The position numbers and the translations under genes are program-made. The notes below the pieces were generated by a model that made no database searches, was not told where the DNA came from, and worked only from the letters and a program-made list of their open reading frames with translations. Below, piece after piece: positions 23,346 through 30,754 of a DNA stretch of 30,754 bases. This stretch comes from Candidatus Cloacimonadota bacterium (lineage in GTDB: Bacteria; Cloacimonadota; Cloacimonadia; Cloacimonadales; Cloacimonadaceae), in NCBI GenBank assembly GCA_023228285.1, contig JALOBM010000022.1, positions 1 through 30,754 on the forward strand. The letters are read 5' to 3'. Every line of letters starts with the position of its first letter. The stretch's first letter is position 1.

Positions 23346-26164
23346 ATTTTGCTAAAGAACCTCGTGATTTCATTAATGAGTTGCAATTCATCTTTCAATT
23401 CCAGATGTTTGCCGGGCAGTATCTCCTTGAAATATGTGCCATAGCGTTTGCGGCTTACTCTGCTATCCAGGATCAAGACAATACCTCTATCGCTTTTGGA
23501 GCGGATCAGTCGGCCGAAACCTTGCCGGATTCTCAGTAAAGCGTTTGGCAACATATAATGCATAAAGGAGTCCTTGTCTTCGCGTTCAAGCTTGTCGATA
23601 TATGCCTCTACTAAAGGCTCTGAAGGTACTTGGAAGGGAATCTTGTATAGAATCAACAGCGACAAGGAATCTCCCTGCACATCCACTCCTTCCCAAAATG
23701 AAGAAGTGCCCAAAAGAACCGCATTGTTCGCCTTTTTAAACTCCTCCAGGATGCTGCTGCGGCTGCCTCCTTTACCCTGCACAAAGAGCGGCCTTTGCCC
23801 ATAATACATGTCGTCAGCCACTTCATTGTACACAATATCCAAATCCCTGTAGGCAGTGAACAAGGCCATTGTGCCCACATCCACAGTCTGAAAGATCTGT
23901 TTCAGACAAGACAGTGCCTGAGGTTGAAAATATTTATCTTTAGGCTCCGGCAGGAAGCTGGAGATCAGCAATTTGGACTGCTTGTCATAATCAAAAGGAG
24001 AATCCACAAACAGTTCCACTACTTTCTTGTCCTCCAGCAAGTTCAAACCGGATTGGTTGAGGAAATAGCGGAATGATCCTCGAATGCCCAGAGTGGCTGA
24101 AGTGAAGACGATGGATGGCACTTGGGAATGCAATAGCTGTTTCAGAAAAACATTTACTTCTATGGGAGCATAGTTCAGAACTGCCGCAGGAACATTACGA
24201 TCCGGGCGCGGATTGTTCTCTATCCACAAGGCAAAATTATCCAGATCCGGCTCTGTGATGTATAGCAGAACTGCTTCCATCTCACTAAGCCGCATCACAA
24301 AAGCCGAGATTGCCTCCATGTGTCGGTCGTAGCCAGCAACCTGCTTGCTTTCCAGAGAGTTTATCACGTTTTCCATGGCCTTGGCTGCTTTCAGTATCTC
24401 TTTGAAAAGCAGCAAAAACTTGCCCAGCAAAGCAAATAGATCGGTAGCCTCTGCCTTGGATTTGATGCGCAGTTTGTTGTAAGAATCTGCCGCAGCACAC
24501 ATTGCCGAAGCCAAGTTGAATATGTCCATCGCTGGCTTGCGCGCTTCTTCGATCACATCTTCCAAACGCTTAGCCACAGCCAGACACTGATCCTTCTTTG
24601 CTTCGGGTAGCGGACTCTTGGCCAGTGCTTTGTCCCATCCGGCCAGAAAGCTGCTGCTATGAAGCCGTGAGCTGCCCGCAATCTGGTTCATCAGAATGAT
24701 CACATCTGCGTAAGATATTGTGGATCCCAGATGCTTGGAAGCTGAAGAAATCAGGTTGTGCGCTTCATCAATCACCAGATAGTGATATTCCCCCAAGCTG
24801 CTATTCTCCATTCGCATATCTGCCAATAGCAGCGCATGATTAGCTACTACCACAGAGGCATTATCGATCTCTCGACGCAAGTTCATGATGTAGCAATGGT
24901 GGTAATGCTGGCACTTACGATTCCCGCATAAATATCTGTCTGAGCATATTTTACGCCAAGTAATACTGAAGCGTCCCCGGTCAAAAGAGGAGTTTTCCGA
25001 GATGTCTCCGGTTACGGTCTGCAGCTTCCAAATGTATAGGTACAATAACGCGTGTGCATCCCAAGCACTTAGTTCCCTGCTACTCTGGTTTATTAGTTCT
25101 TCCCATCGCCTTTCACAAACGTAATTCTCCCGCCCTTTTATTAAAACCGCTTTGAAGGCTACAGGTAATATCTTCGCCAATTGCGGTAGATCCTTGTAGA
25201 AAAGCTGTTCCTGCAGGTTCTTGGTATTTGTGGATACCACAACCTTTGCTTTGCTGCGCTGTGCAAACTCCAGGGCTGGTACCAGATAGGCGAATGATTT
25301 TCCCACTCCTGTACCAGCTTCCACCACAAGATGATCCTCGTTTGTGAAAGCTTCGGATACCGCTTTGGCCATCTGAACCTGACCCTGGCGAAACTCAAAA
25401 TTGGGAAACTTCTGAGCAAATATGCCATCTTCAGAAAACACAGCTTCGATCTGAGGATCAACAGTTGCAGGCAGGGCATTGTCAATCACATTGTAAAAAG
25501 GACTCTTGATACCGGAAACAGGAGGAGCTGAGATAGCAGATTGGCGTTGAAAGCGGACTATATCCTCAAAGAAGCTGGTGCTCTGGATCTGTGCCATTTT
25601 AGCAAAGGATTGAAGCCGCGCGTTCACAATCATACTGAAGTTTTGGCAGGCGTAATCTCCCAGAGCCATCAGCAATTCTCCGGTTGCTTTGGCATCAGCG
25701 TCGGCACGGTGAGCGTTTTCCAACTCTATACCAAAATGCTTTGCCATCGTTCCTAACTTGTGATTTGTGCTCAAGGGCAGATAGGTTCTGCTCAGCTCTG
25801 CTGTATCCCATGTACCATTATCTAGCGGAAAGTCTGCCAATTTGCCATAGTTATAGTTGATGAAGCCCAGATCGAAGGATACATTGTGCCCCACCACGAT
25901 GTCGGAACCAACAAAGCTCTTCAATCGAGGCAATACTTCAGCAATATCTGGTGCACTGTCCACATCCTCATTAGTAATATGAGTAAGGAACATAATGAAC
26001 TTCGGCAAAGCCTGACTTGGCCTTACAAATGTGTCGAATACTTCCACAGCTTTGCCTTGACGAAAGCGGATAGCAGCTATTTGGATGATCTCGTCTTTGC
26101 GCTCCGATAGTCCGGTAGTCTCGATATCCAGGGCAGTAAAATTCAGCGTCTCAGAAAACTTCAT
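23342..26164 (-). CDS. dinG: DinG-family helicase with N-terminal DnaQ-like exonuclease domain
   Basis: A 940-aa fusion. Residues 1-170 are a DEDDh 3'-5' exonuclease: ALDIETTGL (D13, E15), GHNVSFD (D98) and HRADADA (H152, D157). Residues about 250-940 are an XPD/DinG-type superfamily 2 helicase: Walker A EAGTGVGKS (282-290), Fe-S cysteines C350, C413, C418 and C424 with the same Cx4Cx5C spacing as E. coli DinG, DEAH (466-469), FTSATLG, and QGFGRLIRS. This layout is known from Firmicutes DinG. With all motifs intact, it probably unwinds DNA in repair or replication. No LexA-like box is seen at its start, which overlaps the regulator's stop by 4 nt. Confidence 0.95.
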   Translation of the reverse strand: MKFSETLNFTALDIETTGLSERKDEIIQIAAIRFRQGKAVEVFDTFVRPSQALPKFIMFLTHITNEDVDSAPDIAEVLPRLKSFVGSDIVVGHNVSFDLGFINYNYGKLADFPLDNGTWDTAELSRTYLPLSTNHKLGTMAKHFGIELENAHRADADAKATGELLMALGDYACQNFSMIVNARLQSFAKMAQIQSTSFFEDIVRFQRQSAISAPPVSGIKSPFYNVIDNALPATVDPQIEAVFSEDGIFAQKFPNFEFRQGQVQMAKAVSEAFTNEDHLVVEAGTGVGKSFAYLVPALEFAQRSKAKVVVSTNTKNLQEQLFYKDLPQLAKILPVAFKAVLIKGRENYVCERRWEELINQSSRELSAWDAHALLYLYIWKLQTVTGDISENSSFDRGRFSITWRKICSDRYLCGNRKCQHYHHCYIMNLRREIDNASVVVANHALLLADMRMENSSLGEYHYLVIDEAHNLISSASKHLGSTISYADVIILMNQIAGSSRLHSSSFLAGWDKALAKSPLPEAKKDQCLAVAKRLEDVIEEARKPAMDIFNLASAMCAAADSYNKLRIKSKAEATDLFALLGKFLLLFKEILKAAKAMENVINSLESKQVAGYDRHMEAISAFVMRLSEMEAVLLYITEPDLDNFALWIENNPRPDRNVPAAVLNYAPIEVNVFLKQLLHSQVPSIVFTSATLGIRGSFRYFLNQSGLNLLEDKKVVELFVDSPFDYDKQSKLLISSFLPEPKDKYFQPQALSCLKQIFQTVDVGTMALFTAYRDLDIVYNEVADDMYYGQRPLFVQGKGGSRSSILEEFKKANNAVLLGTSSFWEGVDVQGDSLSLLILYKIPFQVPSEPLVEAYIDKLEREDKDSFMHYMLPNALLRIRQGFGRLIRSKSDRGIVLILDSRVSRKRYGTYFKEILPGKHLELKDELQLINEITRFFSKI

Positions 26165-29100
26165 CCCTCGTCCCTGAATAGATTGTAGCGCTGCAATTTT
26201 TTAATGAGACCCTGGCGCGAAAGCCCCAACTCTCTGGCTGCCTGGGTTTGGTTCCAGTCATACTTTTCCATGCATGCAGAGATCATTTTCCGTTCAAGTT
26301 CTTCCACAGCTTCCTTCAGATTTTGCTTTGTGCTCAAGAGGTCAATTGTGCGGCTGTGCTCAAAGTGACGATGCACTTCCTCCGAGAAATCCGAGGCATG
26401 AATGAAAGTATTGTCTTCCACCAAAGTTACTGCTCGCTCAATTTCATTCTCCAATTGGCGCACATTTCCCGGAAATTCATAGTTCTCCAAGGTCTTCATG
26501 GCTTCATCTGTAAAGCCCGATACATTTTTGCCAATGCGTTTGTTGTATTTATCCAAAAAGTGGATCGCAAGAAGCGGGACGTCTCCAGGACGATTTTTTA
26601 GGGGTGGTACTTGAATGCGGATCACATTAAGCCGATAGTATAGATCCAAACGAAAATCACCTTTATTCACCTTATCCAAGAGCGGAACATTGGTGGCGCA
26701 GACCACGCGAACATTCACTTTCTCCGTCTTGGTGGCGCCAACCCGTTTCACCTCACCTTCCTGCAGGAATCGCAGCAGTTTGGCTTGAGTGGATTGACTG
26801 ATGTCGGCAATCTCATCCAGGAAGAAAGTACCGCCGTCGGCTATTTCAAAGAGACCCTTCTTATCGTATGCTGCTCCGGTGAAACTACCTTTTACGTGAC
26901 CAAACAGTTCACTTTCCAGCAGGGTTTCAGGCAGAGCTCCGCAATACTGAGCCACAAATGCTTTCCCAGCGCGATTGCTGCCATAATGCAAGGCTCTGGC
27001 GATCAATTCCTTTCCAGTTCCGCTATCTCCTTCTAAAAGCACTGTGGTAGGGGTGTCCTTCACCTTTTCTATGATCTCGAAAATCTTCATCATCTCCGGA
27101 CTTTTACCAATTATATTGGCATATAACCTGCCTTCGTGAAGCTGTTCCCGAATGGTAGCATGTGTCTTTTCCAGATTTGCGTTGCGGATGTTCTCGATAA
27201 TTACGATTATCTGATTTGATAACGCATTCAAGAGGTTGATAATGCGTTCGCTGAAGTAGCGTGAACCGCTTTTGCAGAAGAGCAATACCGCACCCAGGGT
27301 ATCCTTGCGGATGGATAATGGCAACAGCAATATATTGTTGTATGATGCCGCAAAATGAGGTTGCTTGTAGTTTAGTACTTTGTTCTCCTGATGTACTTCC
27401 GCACATAGATACATGAAGCTATCATAATCCTTGTCTTCCGCCGAGAAATTCCTGAATATCTTATATTCCCAAGCATCTGGTAGATTTGCTGTACTGTGCA
27501 AACATAAAATACCGCCGTCCGCCTCCGAAATCTCTATCAAGCTAGTAAGAGATTGCTCGATAATCAGATCCAGATCTGTAATCGTATTCAGCTTCTGCGT
27601 GATCTCATAAAATTGATTGAGCAGGTTCTCTTCAAACTTCACTTCTTGCATCTGCGAGGAATATTCGCGGGAAATCCTTTGCATCAGTATGTCATTCTGT
27701 TCCAAGAGCTTTATGGAGCCATAATGCTGAATCACTTTCTTGTTGTTTTTCAATATCTGCAGAGCCTGTTCCCATTCTTCCAGATCCAACAGCACTTCGG
27801 CCAATTCGTAATTTGCCAAAGACAGCTCGTAATGACTATTTGTGGCAACAAAGCGTTTGAGTGCTTCTTCCAGATGCGTTTTGGCGTTTTCCGGATTCTT
27901 GCGTTCCAAGAGCGCACGCAGATAGTATGTCCAGCCGATTTCGAAGTCATTCTGTTGTTCTGTAGCAAGACGGAAAGCTTCATTCAGAAAATAATCCGCA
28001 CTATCGGCATTATGAGTCATAATGAAGTAATAGGCCTGGTTTTGGCAGCCTTCGATAATCTTGTCCCTGGCACCAAGTGCTTTGAAGAAATCGAAACTCT
28101 CCATCAGGTAGCGGTATGCATCTTTGAACTTGTGCAGTTTTGTGAGCACCGAGCCCAGATTGCCATAGAGCTCTGCTTTGATGTATTCATCGCTCACTGA
28201 GGGTAGCATCTCCAAGCCCTTGAAATATAGGTCATAAGCCAGGTTCAACTCACTACTCTTTTCATATACTTCACCCAGGTTGTTGAAGGAGCGCAGCAAC
28301 CCCTCGCCAAAGCTGTTTTCTTCGCTTAGCTTGATGGCTTTTTCATAATAGCTGATGGAGCCCTTCCAATCTCCCTTCTTGAAACTGAGTGCCCCCAGAT
28401 TGTTCAGAGACGCCACAGTGTTTCGGAAGAAATTGAATTCTATAGCTGTTTCCAGGGATTTCCTCAGCGCATCTTCAGCTCTGTCGAAATCACCGTGGTC
28501 CATCATTGTAACCCCAATGTTGTTGTATATATTGGTAATATTGTATGGTTCCGAGAGCAGACGCTGTATCTTCAGAGCTTCTTCCAGATAGTATAAAGAC
28601 CGGGCAGCATCACCCTTATCGTCCATCAATCCGCCCAGGTTATTGAAGCACACAGAAATACCGTTCAGATTGTAGTAGTCCTTTTCCAGGGCTAAGCTTT
28701 TTAGAAAGTATGTCTCACTCTGCTCCCAATCCCCCTGAAACATGTACAACACACCCAGATTGTTGTAGATTGCCGCCAGTCCGGCATGATCATCGGCAAG
28801 GCCGTACATAGTTTCAGACTCCTTGAATGCTTCTTCAGCTTGATCCCATTCATTGATGTAATAGTGTATTTTCCCCTTGATTTTCTTAGCTTCCGCCTGA
28901 ATCAGATAGCGCTGGTGCTGGTCTTCGATGTTGCCCATGGATTGCAGCACCGTATCAAGAGTCTCAAAAGCCTCGTTGAACTCTTCGCTTTCAGTAAGGA
29001 TATCTCCTTTCAGCAGTTGGATTCTGGATTTCCAGTAGGCATCAATCGTAGCAGGAGAGTATTTTTTTATGATCTCCAGGGCAAAGCTATTTGAATTCAC

Positions 29101-30438
29101 GGCAAAAAGCGTATTAGACAGGTTGTACACAATCTCTTCCGCCGGCAAGTTGTTTTCCGTGCATATATGAAGGCATTGACGATAGTAGTCTATTGCCTTA
29201 TCCTTCTGACTGATGCTCGAATAGCAGGCTGCCAGCTTTACCGTATTTTGCATCTTTTCCTGGGCATTCTTGCTAATCGAAAGAAGATAATCGTAGATGC
29301 TGATGCAGCTTTCTCCGTCTGAAATCAGCATAAACAGCTGCAACATCTCATTGAATAGAGCCGCATTGTAAGCTGCATAACGGATGTTCAAGCGCAAGAG
29401 CACCTGCGGCAACACATCGTTTTTCTTCAGATACGTGCTGATCTTCTTCAGCAAAGCGGGGGTAGAATCCGGATTCTCTTCCAGCCACAATCCAAAAGCA
29501 CGTTTCTTCTGAACCACGCAAGTGTCGTTCACGATTGCCAACAAACCACGCTCCACCAAAACCTTGCTATCGGTCTTTATTCCCTTACGTCCCAATGCTT
29601 CGGAGATATCGCTCAATTTCATCCCATCCAGCGTATATGCAGTTATCAAAAGTTCCAGCTGGCTCTCACTAAGATACTGCAAGCTTTGATAGTACACTTC
29701 GTGAGGATCGTAGGTCTTTTCCAAATACAGACTCAGGTCAAAGCCACCCTTGGGTTTTTGTCCTCTCATCTCTGAAAAGATCCGTTCCAGGATCATAAGG
29801 TTACCACCGGATATTTTATGCAGAATCTCTCCTTCGGAGATATAGCTCAATCCCGCTTCGGGGAAAAGGTTGCTCAGGAGCTTTTGCAGATCCTCTGCTC
29901 CCAAACTGGGCAAGTTCTCTTCTATTGAGAAGGGGAACAGCCGCTTTTGCGAAAGAGCAACTATCTGAATCCCCGTATCTGCCGCATATTGAACCAGATA
30001 CTGTAGGAAATCCCTGCTATAGGCATCCAATACATCACTATCATCCACAATCAGCACAAGAGGTTTTAGGAGGTCCCGCTTGAGCAATTGCTCGGTAAAG
30101 TAGTAGAAGAAGTCGTATTTCTTGCCGGTCAGGTATTTCGAATAATGCTCTTCAAAGAGCTCCATCTGAGCATGCTCATCCAAACCTGTCAATATACCTA
30201 CCAGCTCTGTAAAATGATTGAAATACAGGGGATGAGGGCTAAAGTACACAATCTGCGCATACTTCTCTTGCAAAGCGGAGATAATTGGCGTAATGAGGTA
30301 GGACTTTCCAGAACCGGACTTGCCGGTAATCTCCATCAGGTGACTGTGACTGCTGTCTTGAATTTGTTCCAGCACGCGCGACAAATTAAAGCGCTCGGAT
30401 ACGAATTCATGCATCTGTTGATATAGCTTTTCAGGCAT
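26161..30438 (-). CDS. Giant sigma-54-dependent regulator: AAA/STAND NTPase + TPR + GAF + sigma-54 AAA+ + Fis HTH
   Basis: A 1425-aa multidomain regulator. Residues 1-330: a NTPase with Walker A GKSGSGKS (39-46) and Walker B VLIVDDSD (128-135), likely ending in a winged helix. About 340-920: a long TPR array with repeated NNLG units (for example YNNLGVLYMFQGDW, FNNLGGLMDDKGD). About 935-1095: a GAF-like sensor domain. About 1110-1340: a sigma-54 AAA+ motor with Walker A GDSGTGK (1137-1143), the sigma-54 contact loop GSFTGA (1184-1189, canonical GAFTGA) and Walker B FFLDE (to 1209). C-terminus: a Fis-type HTH (1396-1418). It should activate RpoN promoters in response to a ligand or partner bound by the TPR/GAF part. 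There is no receiver domain. AGGAG lies 8 nt upstream. It heads the four-gene operon. Confidence 0.92.
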   Translation of the reverse strand: MPEKLYQQMHEFVSERFNLSRVLEQIQDSSHSHLMEITGKSGSGKSYLITPIISALQEKYAQIVYFSPHPLYFNHFTELVGILTGLDEHAQMELFEEHYSKYLTGKKYDFFYYFTEQLLKRDLLKPLVLIVDDSDVLDAYSRDFLQYLVQYAADTGIQIVALSQKRLFPFSIEENLPSLGAEDLQKLLSNLFPEAGLSYISEGEILHKISGGNLMILERIFSEMRGQKPKGGFDLSLYLEKTYDPHEVYYQSLQYLSESQLELLITAYTLDGMKLSDISEALGRKGIKTDSKVLVERGLLAIVNDTCVVQKKRAFGLWLEENPDSTPALLKKISTYLKKNDVLPQVLLRLNIRYAAYNAALFNEMLQLFMLISDGESCISIYDYLLSISKNAQEKMQNTVKLAACYSSISQKDKAIDYYRQCLHICTENNLPAEEIVYNLSNTLFAVNSNSFALEIIKKYSPATIDAYWKSRIQLLKGDILTESEEFNEAFETLDTVLQSMGNIEDQHQRYLIQAEAKKIKGKIHYYINEWDQAEEAFKESETMYGLADDHAGLAAIYNNLGVLYMFQGDWEQSETYFLKSLALEKDYYNLNGISVCFNNLGGLMDDKGDAARSLYYLEEALKIQRLLSEPYNITNIYNNIGVTMMDHGDFDRAEDALRKSLETAIEFNFFRNTVASLNNLGALSFKKGDWKGSISYYEKAIKLSEENSFGEGLLRSFNNLGEVYEKSSELNLAYDLYFKGLEMLPSVSDEYIKAELYGNLGSVLTKLHKFKDAYRYLMESFDFFKALGARDKIIEGCQNQAYYFIMTHNADSADYFLNEAFRLATEQQNDFEIGWTYYLRALLERKNPENAKTHLEEALKRFVATNSHYELSLANYELAEVLLDLEEWEQALQILKNNKKVIQHYGSIKLLEQNDILMQRISREYSSQMQEVKFEENLLNQFYEITQKLNTITDLDLIIEQSLTSLIEISEADGGILCLHSTANLPDAWEYKIFRNFSAEDKDYDSFMYLCAEVHQENKVLNYKQPHFAASYNNILLLPLSIRKDTLGAVLLFCKSGSRYFSERIINLLNALSNQIIVIIENIRNANLEKTHATIREQLHEGRLYANIIGKSPEMMKIFEIIEKVKDTPTTVLLEGDSGTGKELIARALHYGSNRAGKAFVAQYCGALPETLLESELFGHVKGSFTGAAYDKKGLFEIADGGTFFLDEIADISQSTQAKLLRFLQEGEVKRVGATKTEKVNVRVVCATNVPLLDKVNKGDFRLDLYYRLNVIRIQVPPLKNRPGDVPLLAIHFLDKYNKRIGKNVSGFTDEAMKTLENYEFPGNVRQLENEIERAVTLVEDNTFIHASDFSEEVHRHFEHSRTIDLLSTKQNLKEAVEELERKMISACMEKYDWNQTQAARELGLSRQGLIKKLQRYNLFRDEG

Positions 30439-30465
30439 TCATCATACTCCTGAATCAGTTTGTTG

Positions 30466-30501
30466 ACAGTACAACTGTAAAAAGAATTGACATACTGTCA
30501 A
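30466..30501 (-). promoter_or_regulatory. Promoter and double-dyad operator of the regulator operon
   Basis: On the minus strand, -35 TTGACA (30501-30496), 16-bp spacer, -10 TACAGT (30479-30474). The -35 lies in the dyad TTGACA-TAC-TGTCAA (30487-30501, plus strand) and the -10 in a second dyad ACAGT-ACA-ACTGT (30466-30478). Both have 3-bp centres, a layout suited to binding by a dimeric regulator, perhaps autoregulation. Confidence 0.5.
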
Positions 30502-30540
30502 GCAAAAAAAGCCCCGCGCTTCGGATTGTCCAATTGAGAC

Positions 30541-30632
30541 TAAGAAGTGACACCTGATAAGAAGTGACACCTGAAATGTCAAATCGTGACACCCATAAGA
30601 AGTGACACCTGAAATGTCAAATCGTGACACCC
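30541..30632. repeat. Tandem 38-bp direct repeat, 2.4 copies
   Basis: Two exact 38-bp copies lie at 30557-30594 and 30595-30632, each starting ATAAGAAGTGACACCTGA and ending CGTGACACCC. A partial copy (TAAGAAGTGACACCTG) precedes them at 30541-30556. Each unit has a GTGACAC word at both ends and a TGTCA in the middle. There are no spacers, so it is not a CRISPR array. Confidence 0.95.
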
Positions 30633-30754
30633 ACTTGACAAAACCGCTGAAATGCCCTCAGTTTGTGACACTCTTTTGTCAAATCATCGGAGTCCGAATC
30701 TTGTTAAATGCTACGGATGACATAATCAGAGTTCTAAGTAGTGTCATGTCAAGC
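30633..30754. other. Non-coding right edge rich in TGACA/TGTCA words
   Basis: No gene is supported. TGACA or TGTCA words recur at about 30635, 30666, 30678, 30718, 30743 and 30748, continuing the pattern of the tandem repeat. This could be the terminal region of a mobile element lying to the right, or a multi-site regulatory region; the window ends before either can be shown. Confidence 0.5.

Noticed and set aside
26164..26220. LexA/SOS box in front of dinG
   Set aside because: dinG starts within the regulator's stop codon and no CTGT-N8-ACAG or similar dyad is visible there.
27553..28200. Plus-strand reading frame of 215 codons opposite the regulator
   Set aside because: It mirrors TPR-coding sequence; its Phe/Gln/Leu-rich composition is what antisense of such repeats produces.
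30506..30528. Terminator of an upstream minus-strand gene (AAGCGCGGGGCTTTTTTT)
   Set aside because: The stem is only four or five base pairs; possible but too weak to list as a feature.
30439..30540. Sigma-54 (-24/-12) promoter for the regulator operon
   Set aside because: No GG-N10-GC element with the TGGCAC/TTGC pattern was found; a TTGACA/TACAGT pair fits better.
30541..30632. CRISPR array
   Set aside because: The 38-bp units are directly adjacent with no spacers, and no cas genes are near.

Overview
The window looks like a chromosomal segment of a Gram-negative, probably anaerobic bacterium. My best guess is a Candidatus Cloacimonadota (WWE1)-type lineage, but this is inference from gene content, not a database match. 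The main clues are a secreted M14 peptidase ending in a FlgD-like sorting domain with an NPFNPST core, an outer-membrane-type beta-barrel ending in Phe, two lipoproteins, an Nqr/Rnf-type ion pump, an uncharacterised giant PPDK-like dikinase, and an exonuclease-fused DinG helicase.

Layout. (1) 1-4540, plus strand: a clear -35/-10 promoter drives a tight operon nqrB-C-D-E-F followed by a conserved 152-aa gene of unknown function; nqrA is not present. (2) 4541-7378: a 58-aa zinc-ribbon gene with its own promoter and terminator, then rsmA (ksgA), whose 3' end overlaps the start of a beta-barrel protein gene. (3) 7379-7778: a 400-bp gap that holds an SRP (4.5S-type) RNA gene with promoter and U-tract. 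(4) 7779-11982: an operon of a 951-aa secreted zinc carboxypeptidase with dockerin and sorting domains, a DUF192 lipoprotein and a divergent polysaccharide deacetylase lipoprotein, joined by overlapping start and stop codons. (5) 12107-14804: a secreted OB-fold-like protein, a small membrane-anchored acidic protein, a cupin and an M42 aminopeptidase. (6) 14805-15110: a terminator, a perfect 30-bp inverted repeat with a 2-nt loop, and a promoter. (7) 15111-20429: a 1346-aa PPDK-like protein lacking the PEP/pyruvate barrel, followed 27 bp later by a divergent GAPDH and a strong terminator. (8) 20532-21636: an arsenate reductase/LMW phosphatase gene overlapping a YgjP-type metallopeptidase gene. 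(9) 30438-21646, minus strand: a four-gene run (1425-aa regulator, dinG with exonuclease domain, murB, ABC permease) in which every junction is an ATGA overlap. (10) 30439-30754: the promoter of that operon with two dyads, and a tandem 38-bp repeat rich in TGACA/TGTCA words.

The most unusual items are the regulator (AAA/STAND-like NTPase + TPR array + GAF + sigma-54 AAA+ + Fis HTH in one chain), the dikinase with an unknown ~860-aa helical N-terminal half encoded with GAPDH, the 62-nt palindrome in front of that pair, and the repeat-rich right edge. No tRNA, rRNA, CRISPR array or intact transposase is visible.
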